A DNA stretch of 64,000 nucleotides. Source: JALYOC01 sp036675345. GTDB taxonomy: Bacteria > Myxococcota > Myxococcia > Myxococcales > Myxococcaceae. Below the pieces are notes generated by a model. It was not told where the DNA came from. It saw only the letters and a program-made list of their open reading frames with translations, and ran no database searches. This document shows, piece by piece, positions 1 through 7,406 of this stretch. The stretch spans positions 1 to 64,000 of the forward strand of contig JAKFFE010000034.1 in the NCBI GenBank assembly GCA_036675345.1. Direction: 5' to 3'. The translations under genes and the position numbers were made by a program. Positions within the stretch are counted from its first letter, which is position 1, and the number at the start of each line of letters is the position of its first letter.

Positions 1-90
1 GCCGGCATCCGAGTCGCCGGCATCCGAGTCGCCGGCATCCGAGTCGCCGGCATCCGAGTCGCCGGCATCCGAGTCGCCGGCATCCGAGCC
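1..90. repeat. 15-bp tandem repeat coding DSDAG
   Basis: Five exact copies of gccggcatccgagtc are followed by a sixth with one changed base, and the array touches the window edge, so the true copy number is unknown. Each unit is five codons on the minus strand (Asp-Ser-Asp-Ala-Gly), so gain or loss of units keeps the frame. Looser versions continue to about position 175. Confidence 0.9.
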
Positions 91-456
91 TTCATGGTCC
101 GATCGGTCGGCGTCCGCGCCTTCAGCGTCCGAGTCGTCCGCATCCGAGTCGCCGCTATCCGAGTCGTCGTCGTCGCCAGCGCCGGCGTCGTCCGAGCCCT
201 CAGCGCCAGGGTCATCACCGGCTGAACCCTCATCCTCGGAGCCGTCGTCCTCCGCACCGTCGTCACCCGACCCAGCCCCCGACCCCGACCCCTCTCCGAT
301 CTCTGCGGAGGCCGCCGCGTCCCGGCGCAGTGCCTCTCCGCTCGCCAGCACCAGCGACCGCTCGGCACCGCCAGGTCCGGACGAATCCGGGCCCGCGGCG
401 GCAGCAGAGTCGCTCCCGCCCGGCGGCTTGGAGCCGTTCTGATCATCGGGATTCAT
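1..456 (-). CDS. acidic DSDAG-repeat protein, 3' end cut by window edge; possible PadC-like partner of bactofilins
   Basis: An open frame runs from an ATG at 456 (or in-frame GTG at 462) through 152 codons to the left edge without a stop. The visible part is low-complexity and strongly acidic: Gly/Ser/Pro-rich for about 60 residues, then Asp/Glu-rich, ending in DSDAG pentapeptides coded by 15-bp repeats. It follows three bactofilin genes on the same strand. In Myxococcus xanthus the bacN-bacO-bacP genes are followed by padC, a ParB/Srx-domain protein that ties ParA to the bactofilin scaffold, so a PadC-like role is suggested by position. No folded domain is visible; any ParB/Srx domain would lie outside the window. 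The Shine-Dalgarno is weak. The reading frame is fairly sure; the function is not. Confidence 0.55.
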   Translation of the reverse strand, partial: MNPDDQNGSKPPGGSDSAAAAGPDSSGPGGAERSLVLASGEALRRDAAASAEIGEGSGSGAGSGDDGAEDDGSEDEGSAGDDPGAEGSDDAGAGDDDDSDSGDSDADDSDAEGADADRSDHEGSDAGDSDAGDSDAGDSDAGDSDAGDSDAG

Positions 457-588
457 GGCCACGGATCAGCGCCCCAAGGTGGCCCTGCGTCAAGCAAGTT
501 GGCGCCCGCAAAGACACAGGCGGGGGTCCCTTGACGATCTCTCGTCCGGGAGCCCCGCCCGCGGTGCTTCGGCCATCGAAAAGAGGCG

Positions 589-1233
589 TTACCGCTTCTT
601 CTTGATGATGACCTTCTTCTTGGCACCGGCGGCCATCACCGGGGCGGCCGGAGGAGGAGGCGCCTTGGCCTCCACCTTCGGTTCGCTGCGGGTGGGCGGC
701 GGCGGCGGCGCCGGAGCCCGGGCCGGGGTGGTCACCGCCGGACGGGCCGGAGGCGCCACCGGGGTGGCGATCCTGCCCGAGGGGGTGGCCGGGATCGGCG
801 GCCGGACCGGGGTGGTGGTCCCCGGACGCAGCTGCGGACGCACCGGCTGGATCCGCGGACGATCGCCGACCGGCAGACGACCCGGCTCGACCTCGCCCAT
901 GTCCACCCGGCCGCGGAACGACGCGCCGTCCACGATGATCACCCGTGGGGCCTTGATGTCCCCGACCATGCGGCCCTCGCGGGTCAACTCCACACTCTCG
1001 GTGGCGTTGATGTTCCCCACGACCACGCCGCTCACGATGGCATTGCGGACCGCCACGTTCGCCTTCACCACACCGGAGGGCTCGACAATCAGCGTTCGGG
1101 TGAGCGTCAGCTCGCCTTCCACGCGTCCCTGGACGGTGAGGTCCTCGTCACCTGTCAGCTTGCCGCTGATCAGGATCGACTGGCCGATCACGGTGTTCTC
1201 CCCCGTGTGGGTCAGTTCCTTCGCGGTGGCCAT
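589..1233 (-). CDS. bactofilin with long Pro-rich, basic C-terminal tail
   Basis: A 214-residue bactofilin (DUF583) protein. Residues about 12-108 are the beta-helical polymerising core, with short repeats such as VEGELTLTRTLIVEPSG and GDIKAPRVIIVDGASFRG. The rest is a Pro/Ala/Arg-rich linker ending in KKKVIIKKKR. Bactofilins form nucleotide-independent filaments that act as scaffolds under the membrane. It is the last of three bactofilin genes, 3 bp after the previous stop. A lysine/valine-rich C-terminal tail is a feature I recall for M. xanthus BacP, so this is the best BacP-like candidate; that assignment is from memory and position. The tail could bind nucleic acid, membrane or a partner protein. 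Confidence 0.9.
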   Translation of the reverse strand: MATAKELTHTGENTVIGQSILISGKLTGDEDLTVQGRVEGELTLTRTLIVEPSGVVKANVAVRNAIVSGVVVGNINATESVELTREGRMVGDIKAPRVIIVDGASFRGRVDMGEVEPGRLPVGDRPRIQPVRPQLRPGTTTPVRPPIPATPSGRIATPVAPPARPAVTTPARAPAPPPPPTRSEPKVEAKAPPPPAAPVMAAGAKKKVIIKKKR

Positions 1234-1236
1234 CGG

Positions 1237-1560
1237 CTACCGGTCCTTCACGTCCATGTCGACGTTGCCCTTGAAGCTGGCACCGTCGGCAATGAGGATC
1301 CGCGGAGACTTGATGTCGCCCACCACGCGGCAGTCGCTCTTCAATTCCACCTTGTCGGTGGCCGCGATGTTGCCGGTCACCCGGCCCGCGATCTCCACGT
1401 TCTGCGTCTCGATATCCGCCTCGACGACGCCTGAACCCTCCACGTAGAGGCTCTCCTTCAAGGAGATCTTCCCCTTCACCGTGCCCTGGATCACCAGGTC
1501 CTCATCGCCGGAAATCTCCCCGTCGATGACGATGCTCGAGCCAATCACCGTATTCGCCAT
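1237..1560 (-). CDS. bactofilin, short form
   Basis: A 107-residue protein that is almost entirely bactofilin core. It opens with ANTVIGSSIVIDGEISGDEDL and closes with GDIKSPRILIADGASFKGNVDMDVKDR-type strands; the regular spacing of small hydrophobic beta-strands and glycines is typical of the right-handed beta-helix. It lacks the long tails of the downstream paralogue. A purine-rich stretch (GGAGAGGGG) precedes the ATG. It lies 44 bp after the first bactofilin gene and 3 bp before the third, so the three are very likely cotranscribed and may copolymerise. Confidence 0.92.
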   Translation of the reverse strand: MANTVIGSSIVIDGEISGDEDLVIQGTVKGKISLKESLYVEGSGVVEADIETQNVEIAGRVTGNIAATDKVELKSDCRVVGDIKSPRILIADGASFKGNVDMDVKDR

Positions 1561-1604
1561 GATCTGTTCTGACCCCTCTCCCTGAAATTGTCTGCGCCAG
1601 CTGC

Positions 1605-1946
1605 CTAGATGTCGTCCGGCAGCTTGACGTCCATCTCCACCGAACCGTTGAACACCGCGCCGTCTTCAATCACCACCCGCGGCGCCTTGATGTCCCCTGC
1701 CACCTTGGCCGACGAGCTGATCGACACCTTGGTCGACGCGTCGATGTTCCCTGACGCCTCGCCGTTGATGGTCAACTCCTCCGCCCGGATGTCCGCCTGG
1801 ACCTTGCCGGACGCCTCGATGGTCAGGTGGTTCTTCAGCGCGATCTGCCCTTCCACGCGCCCCTCGATCACGAGGTCCCCACCGCCGGTGAGGTTGCCCT
1901 TGATGACGATGCCCTTGCCGATGATCCCGGTCTGATCCGTTGCCAT
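1605..1946 (-). CDS. bactofilin, first of three
   Basis: A 113-residue bactofilin starting MATDQTGIIGKGIVIKGNL. The core covers nearly the whole protein, including GGGDLVIEGRVEGQI and GDIKAPRVVIEDGAVFNGSVEMDV. A longer frame reaches 2033 but would overlap the upstream hydrolase stop and adds residues unlike any bactofilin; the ATG at 1946 has GGAGGGG about 10 bases upstream and is preferred. It is the most upstream of the three bactofilin genes and sits 61 bp after the hydrolase gene, so it may have its own promoter or share a longer transcript. The three copies differ clearly in sequence, so this is an old paralogous set, not a recent duplication. Confidence 0.92.
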   Translation of the reverse strand: MATDQTGIIGKGIVIKGNLTGGGDLVIEGRVEGQIALKNHLTIEASGKVQADIRAEELTINGEASGNIDASTKVSISSSAKVAGDIKAPRVVIEDGAVFNGSVEMDVKLPDDI

Positions 1947-2007
1947 GAGCCTGCTGCCCCTCCAGATGATCCGCGATTTCGGCGTCGAGAAAGCGACAAA
2001 CGGTACG

Positions 2008-2859
2008 TCAGAGATGCGAGGAGATCCAGCCAACCAGATCGCCGAACACCTCTTCCTTCCCGATCTCGTTCATGCACTCGTGGCGCATGCCCGGGTACTC
2101 CTTCAACTTCTTGTCGCGTGACGCCAGCGATTCGAACAGTTGACGGGCCGCGCTTCCGGCCGCCACCTGATCGTCGCTTCCATAGAACACAAACGCCGGC
2201 ACCTCGATCGAGGGGCCGTAGGTCATTGCCTGCTGCTGGGCCCGATTGGCCTCGGTGAACCAGCGCGGGGTGACCGTCTTGTTGTAGAGCGGATCCGCGT
2301 CGGCCGCCTGCTGGACCTCCACGTCCCGGGACAACACCTCGGAGGTCAGCTCGCTCTTGATCGGCAGCCAGGGCACCACCCGCCCCGCCAGCCGCGCTCC
2401 CAGGACCTTCAGCCGCGGCGGGGTGAAGGCCAGCTTGAGATAGGGGGCGCTGAAGATCACCCCCGCAATCCCCGCTCCACCGGTCCGCTGCAGCCAGTGC
2501 ACCGCGGTCAGTCCCCCGTGGCTGTGGGTGAGCAGGAACACCTTCCGCCCGCCGGCGTTCTTCTTCACCCGCTGGACGAACAGGTCCAGGTCATCCACGA
2601 ACTCGGAGAAGCGCTGGCAGTGCCCGCGGCGGCCATCCGACTTGCCGTGCCCGCGAAAGTCATAGGCGTGGGTGGCGAAGCCGGCGGCGTTGAGCGCGGC
2701 CAGCGGCCCCCGGGATCGGCCCACGTGGTCCTGATAGCCGTGGACCAGGATCACATGTCCCTTGGGCTCGCCCTCGGGGAACGTGGTCTCCCAGTACAGG
2801 CGGAGGTTGTCCTTGCCGGAGAAGAAGCCCTGATCGTGCTTCATACGTCCGGGCACCAT
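2008..2859 (-). CDS. alpha/beta hydrolase, monoacylglycerol lipase / lysophospholipase type
   Basis: A 283-residue alpha/beta hydrolase of the Hydrolase_4 (serine aminopeptidase S33-like) family. Visible marks are the oxyanion-side HGYQDHVGR, the strand DFRGHGKSDGRRGHC, the nucleophile elbow THSHGG (Ser), the acid in YGSDDQVA and the catalytic His in GMRHECMNE. There is no signal peptide, so it should act in the cytosol or at the inner membrane, probably releasing fatty acids from monoacyl lipids; substrate is inferred from family only. A second ATG at 2844 (MKHDQGFF) fits the family start as well; neither has a strong Shine-Dalgarno. It lies between a TPR gene (30 bp away) and the bactofilin genes. 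Confidence 0.88.
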   Translation of the reverse strand: MVPGRMKHDQGFFSGKDNLRLYWETTFPEGEPKGHVILVHGYQDHVGRSRGPLAALNAAGFATHAYDFRGHGKSDGRRGHCQRFSEFVDDLDLFVQRVKKNAGGRKVFLLTHSHGGLTAVHWLQRTGGAGIAGVIFSAPYLKLAFTPPRLKVLGARLAGRVVPWLPIKSELTSEVLSRDVEVQQAADADPLYNKTVTPRWFTEANRAQQQAMTYGPSIEVPAFVFYGSDDQVAAGSAARQLFESLASRDKKLKEYPGMRHECMNEIGKEEVFGDLVGWISSHL

Positions 2860-2889
2860 AATCGCGAAGGACCGCCGGTGGTGGACTTT

Positions 2890-4755
2890 CTAGTGGGCCT
2901 GGCTCAACCGGCGCAGCTTCTTCTCCAGCTTGGAGCGCAGCTCGGCGGGATTGACCTGCTCCTCGTCCGCTCCCGCCAGCGCCTCCAGCGCCCGCCGGTA
3001 GACCTGCTCGGCGTCGGCGATCCGGCTCACCTCCAGGTAGGCGTCTCCCAGGTGCTCCAAGATCACCGGCTCCCGGGGCGAGAGCCGCGCCGCCTTCTCC
3101 AGGGTGCTCACCGCCAGGGCGTGGTTTCCGCGCCGGTAGTACAGCCACCCCAGTGAGTCCAGGTACTCGCCGCTGTCCGGCTTGAGCGCCACCGCCTTGT
3201 TCAGCAGCTTCTCGGCGGTCTCCAGCTCCCGGCCGTGGTCCGCCAGCAGGTAGCCCAGGTAGTTGAGCGCCATCGGGTTCTCCGGGTTCACCGCCAGCAC
3301 CTCGCGCATCGCCGCCAGGCCGCGGTCCAGATCGCCCTGCCGTTCATAGGTGGCGCCCAGGGTGAACAGCAGTCCCTCCTCCCGGGGGAACTTCTCCAAC
3401 CCACGCCGCAGCACCGCCACCGCCTCCGGGTGGCGCCCCTGCCGGACCAGGTGCCGGGAGAGGGCCTCGAACAGCTCCGCGTCTCCGCGCTTTTGCAGCG
3501 CTCCGCTCAGGAACTGCTCGGCCTCCGCGCCCTTCCCTCCCCGCTCCAGCGCCCGGGCGTAGGCCGGGTACAGGGCCAGGTAGTCGGGGCGTTCCTTCAA
3601 CCCGGCCCACAGCAGCTCCTGCGCCCGGGGATGCTGGCCGACCGCGGACAACGCCAGCGCCTGGTGGAGCCGGGCCTCATGGAACAGCTCGGAGTGGCTG
3701 GGCACCTCGCCAAAGGCGGTGGCCGCGCTGCCAAAGCGCCGCAGCCGCTCGTGGACCAGCCCGGCGTAGAAGGCCACCCGCGGCTCCTCCTGACGGGCGC
3801 CCTTGGCCAGCTCCAGCGCCTCCGCGGCGGCCTCGGTCTCCTTGGCCGCCAGGTAGGTGAAGGCCACCTGCACCACCAGCTGGGGATCGTCGGAGATCCC
3901 CAGCAGCCGGTCGAAGCAGGCCCGGGCCCGCACCACCGAACCGTTCTTGAGCGCCAGCCGGCCGGCGGCCAGCAGCACCTCGCTGTTGTCCGGGTCGCGC
4001 TCCAGCGCGCGGGAGTAGGCCTCCTCCGCCTCGGTCAGCCGATCGCTGGACACATACAGCTGGGCCAGCGTCACCCAGGATTCAAAGTCGCCCGGATCCC
4101 GGTCCACCGCCTTGGTCAGCAGCGTCAGGGCGCGGGCGTTCTCCCCCCGCTCGGCCAGCACCAGCCCCAGCCGGCGGTAGCCAATCGCCTCGCCGGGGAC
4201 CGCCTGCCCCAGCGCCTCCATCGTCTCCACCGCCTCCGCCAGCGCCTGGCGATCCAGCTGCAGCTGGGCCAGCACCAGGTAGGCCTCGGGGTCGCTGGGG
4301 CGCAGCGAGATTGCCCGCTTCAGATACCCCTGGGCCCGGGTGACCTTGCCCCCGTCCATCAGCACCCGCCCCATCATCAGCTGGGCGGGGTGGTAGCGGG
4401 GGTCGGCCTCCAGGGCCTTCTTCAGCTCGCGCTCGGCGCGGCCAAGCTCGGAGAGCCGCGCGTACTCCTCGGCCAGGGTGGTGAGCAGGAACGGGTTGGC
4501 GTCATCGGTGGCCAGCGCCAGGATCAGCTCCTGCACTGCCGCCCGGTGGTCTCCCGCGTGGTGCGCCATCCGCGCGCCCAGAAAATGGGCGTAGGAGGCG
4601 GAGGACTTGAAGGCCCCCTCCCCGCCTGCCCCGCGCATCGCCTCCCGCATCGCCTCCGGGTCCACCCCCGGGCGCACCGCGGTCCGGGGGGCGGGTCCCG
4701 CGCCCAGGCACAGGACCGCCAAGCCACCGAAGATTGCCGCGTGAACGAAGCTCAC
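2890..4755 (-). CDS. exported TPR-repeat protein
   Basis: A 621-residue protein with a hydrophobic N-terminus (AAIFGGLAVLCLGAG) followed by about a dozen tetratricopeptide repeats from residue 60 to near the end; units such as AEAYLVLAQLQ, YLDSLGWLYYRRG and LEHLGDAYLEV are typical. It resembles the long exported TPR proteins common in Myxococcota and probably serves as a periplasmic or outer-membrane-facing interaction scaffold. The start is GTG. The Cys at about residue 17 lies in a poor lipobox, so lipidation is doubtful. It is followed 30 bp later by the hydrolase gene and preceded by the hybrid kinase. No specific partner can be named. Confidence 0.85.
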   Translation of the reverse strand: MSFVHAAIFGGLAVLCLGAGPAPRTAVRPGVDPEAMREAMRGAGGEGAFKSSASYAHFLGARMAHHAGDHRAAVQELILALATDDANPFLLTTLAEEYARLSELGRAERELKKALEADPRYHPAQLMMGRVLMDGGKVTRAQGYLKRAISLRPSDPEAYLVLAQLQLDRQALAEAVETMEALGQAVPGEAIGYRRLGLVLAERGENARALTLLTKAVDRDPGDFESWVTLAQLYVSSDRLTEAEEAYSRALERDPDNSEVLLAAGRLALKNGSVVRARACFDRLLGISDDPQLVVQVAFTYLAAKETEAAAEALELAKGARQEEPRVAFYAGLVHERLRRFGSAATAFGEVPSHSELFHEARLHQALALSAVGQHPRAQELLWAGLKERPDYLALYPAYARALERGGKGAEAEQFLSGALQKRGDAELFEALSRHLVRQGRHPEAVAVLRRGLEKFPREEGLLFTLGATYERQGDLDRGLAAMREVLAVNPENPMALNYLGYLLADHGRELETAEKLLNKAVALKPDSGEYLDSLGWLYYRRGNHALAVSTLEKAARLSPREPVILEHLGDAYLEVSRIADAEQVYRRALEALAGADEEQVNPAELRSKLEKKLRRLSQAH

Positions 4756-4817
4756 CGTGGGTCAGCTTAATGCCACTTCTCCGGGCGTGCTCAACGGGGC
4801 CCGGGGCCCACACTCCC

Positions 4818-7346
4818 CTACGCGGACCGCCGGGGATGGGCGGCCCGGGCGCTGCGGACCAGCACCGCCTCCAGCGCGGCGTCCACCAGCCCCTCCTGGG
4901 TCTCGCCCAGCTCCTCCACATGCACGTGGAAGCTGGCCCCGCCCTCCCGGTCCAGATCCGGCTTGAGCCGGGCCAGCACGTTGAGGGAGTCCTCCACCGA
5001 GCACTCCGGCAACAGGACCACCAGGCGGCCCTCGCCCAGGTGCCCCACCACGTCTGGCGCGCGCAAGGTGGTGCGCACGAAGGAGGCGCAGGCCCGGGTC
5101 CGGTCCCTCAGCGGAGAGAGGGGGGTGAGCACCGCCACGCTCAAGGCGCGCTGGTAGCGGCGGCTGCGGGAGAGCTCCTGCTCCAATCGGGCCACCACCC
5201 CCAGCCGGTCGAACAGCCCGGTCTCCGGGTCGTTGCCGCTGCGGCGCAACAGCGAGCGGCTGCGCTCCAGCTCCCGCTCCGCCTCCCGCAGCCGCAGCGC
5301 GCGGTCGGTGCGGGCCAGCAGCTCCAGGGCCTGAAACGGCTTGTGCATGTAGTCCACCGCGCCCAGGTTCAGGGCGCGGACCTTCTCCGCCACCCCCTGG
5401 TGCGCGGAGAGCAGGATCACCGGGATGTCCGAGGTGTCCGGCGAGGACTTCAGGGCCATCGCCGCGTCCAGTCCGTCCAGCTTGGGCAAGAACACGTCCA
5501 TCACCACCAGATCCGGACGCAGGCCCCGGGCCTTGGCCAGGCCCTCGGCGCCGTCCCGGGCCACCTCCACCCGGTAGCGGGACTTGAGGATCTCCTCCAG
5601 CACCGCGGCGATCTGGGGTTCGTCCTCCACCACCAGCACCCGCGGCTGCTGCGCCTCCTCCTGCTTGCCCTTGCCGGTCCCCAGCGCCGGCGGGGGCCGG
5701 GTGGGCGCCTGCTGCTCCAGGGCCAGGGTGATCACGAACCGGGCCCCGCCCCCCTCCACCTGCTCGGCCCAGATCTCGCCGCCGTGCAGCTCCACGAACT
5801 CCTTGCAGATCGCCAGCCCCAGCCCGGTGCCCCCGGGGCCGTGGCGGTACTTGTCGAACACCAGCGGCAGCTGTTCGGCGGGAACCCCCGGGCCATCGTC
5901 CTGGACGCTGATCCGGACCTGATCCCCGTCCGGCCGGCGCAGCCGCTGGGTGCGCACCAGCACCGTGGTGCGGGCGTGATCCAGCGCGTTGGTGATCAGG
6001 TTCTGGAAGATCTCCGCCAGCTTCACCTCGTCGCCCAGCATCATCAGCGACTCGGGGGTCTCCGAGCGCAGGGTCTTGCCCCGCTGCTTGGCGAGGATGG
6101 TCAGCTCGGAGGTGACGTCCTTGCACAGCTGCGCCGCATCCAGCCGGACCGGATCGATCGAGACCCGGGCCTGCTCGCCCTTGCCCCGCTCCAGCAGCGA
6201 CTCCACCAGGTCCAGGATCTTCCGGCCCTGGCGGTTGATGGCCTCGGTGGAGATCTTCTGCTCGTCGGAGAGGTCGGTGTCCTGCAGCAGCCGGCCGTGG
6301 CCCAGCAGCACTTGAAGGGGCGCGCGCAGATCGTGGCTGACGATGGCGATGATCTCGTCCTTGAGCCGGTTGAGATCCTTGAGGCGGCGGTTGGCCTCGT
6401 TCAGCTCCCGGTAGCGATCAACGTACGCGGACTCCAGCTCGTCGCGCTTGCGCTTGAGCGCGGTGTGCAGCCGGGCGTTGCGCACCGAGTTGGCCAGCGC
6501 CAGGGAGACGCCCTGGGAGAACTCCAGCTCGTCGCGGCCAAAGGCCCCGCTCTCCCGGGACATCCGCAGGAACAGCGCGCCCAGCAGGTCGTCCTGGCAG
6601 ATCAACGGCTGGACCAGGATGCTGCGCACCCCCAGCGGTTCGATCTGGTCCCGCACCTCCTCCATCAGCGGATCGCGCTGGGCGTCCTCCACCAGGATCG
6701 GCTGCCGGGTCTCCAGGGCCCGGCGCAGCTCCGGGTACTTGATCAGGTCGATCGCCAGATCGTGCAGCCCGGGGGACTCCCGGGAGGCCACCACCTTTGC
6801 GGTGCGCGGAACTCCCTCCACCAACACCACCGAACAGCGATCGGTGGGGACCACCTCGGAGATCTTCTCCACGGCGATCCGCATGATCTCGTCCAGCTCC
6901 AGGGTGGAGGTGGCCGCCTGGGTGATCTCCAGCAGCTTCTCCATCCGCCGCTGGCGCTGCAGATCCCGCTCCACCAGCCGGCGCGAGCGCAGCGCCGCCT
7001 CCAGCCGCACGGTGCGCTGGTCGTCGGCGTGGATCCAGTCATCGAAGGCCAGCTTCCGCAGCGGGGCGCCGTCCGGGGAGGTGAGATCCGCCAGCAGGGG
7101 AACGTCCCGCAGCACCGCGTCCCCGCGCAGCAGCACCATCGCCTCACGCTCCGGCTGGCCGGCGGAGGTGAACAGCACCGCCTCCGGGCGCAGCCGCTGG
7201 CTGGTGCTCAGCAACTGGGTGGGGTGGCTGACCTGGGCGCACTCGTAGCCGGCGCTCATCAGGTTGGCCACGACGTCGTCGCTGCTCGCCGGCGTACCGA
7301 CGATCAGGACACGGCCACCCTTGGCTCTGAGGACCTGCGCGCTCAC
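4818..7346 (-). CDS. hybrid sensor histidine kinase: REC-like, GAF, HisKA, HATPase, REC, degenerate GGDEF
   Basis: An 842-residue soluble signalling protein. Residues 10-120 resemble a receiver without clear acidic residues; 140-295 look like a GAF sensor; H338 in IVSHDLRAPLQ is the phospho-accepting histidine; the ATPase domain has ITNALDHA, DDGPGVP and GGTGLGLAI (about 450-545); a true receiver spans 568-690 with D617 in VVMDVFLPK and K in MHKPF. The last 130 residues follow the GGDEF-domain fold (DPETGLFDR at about 706), but the active-site loop reads GEGRL instead of GGDEF, so it should not make cyclic di-GMP. No membrane segment is seen. It starts at GTG, 60 bp from the divergent plus-strand gene. 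The partner regulator is unknown. Confidence 0.9.
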   Translation of the reverse strand: MSAQVLRAKGGRVLIVGTPASSDDVVANLMSAGYECAQVSHPTQLLSTSQRLRPEAVLFTSAGQPEREAMVLLRGDAVLRDVPLLADLTSPDGAPLRKLAFDDWIHADDQRTVRLEAALRSRRLVERDLQRQRRMEKLLEITQAATSTLELDEIMRIAVEKISEVVPTDRCSVVLVEGVPRTAKVVASRESPGLHDLAIDLIKYPELRRALETRQPILVEDAQRDPLMEEVRDQIEPLGVRSILVQPLICQDDLLGALFLRMSRESGAFGRDELEFSQGVSLALANSVRNARLHTALKRKRDELESAYVDRYRELNEANRRLKDLNRLKDEIIAIVSHDLRAPLQVLLGHGRLLQDTDLSDEQKISTEAINRQGRKILDLVESLLERGKGEQARVSIDPVRLDAAQLCKDVTSELTILAKQRGKTLRSETPESLMMLGDEVKLAEIFQNLITNALDHARTTVLVRTQRLRRPDGDQVRISVQDDGPGVPAEQLPLVFDKYRHGPGGTGLGLAICKEFVELHGGEIWAEQVEGGGARFVITLALEQQAPTRPPPALGTGKGKQEEAQQPRVLVVEDEPQIAAVLEEILKSRYRVEVARDGAEGLAKARGLRPDLVVMDVFLPKLDGLDAAMALKSSPDTSDIPVILLSAHQGVAEKVRALNLGAVDYMHKPFQALELLARTDRALRLREAERELERSRSLLRRSGNDPETGLFDRLGVVARLEQELSRSRRYQRALSVAVLTPLSPLRDRTRACASFVRTTLRAPDVVGHLGEGRLVVLLPECSVEDSLNVLARLKPDLDREGGASFHVHVEELGETQEGLVDAALEAVLVRSARAAHPRRSA

Positions 7347-7406
7347 GGAGATAGCATTATGCCCTGAGTCCCTGGATTTTGCCCTGGATCACGGGGGGCG
7401 ATGTAG

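Noticed and set aside
1..90. Short tandem repeats as a CRISPR array
   Set aside because: Units are contiguous 15-mers without spacers and are in frame with a coding sequence.
1947..2033. N-terminal extension of the first bactofilin to 2033
   Set aside because: Overlaps the upstream hydrolase stop, adds non-bactofilin residues, and the internal ATG has a good Shine-Dalgarno.
4734..7367. 877-codon open frame opposite the hybrid kinase
   Set aside because: High-GC antisense shadow; composition is His/Gln/Leu-rich without any domain, and the minus-strand kinase is complete.
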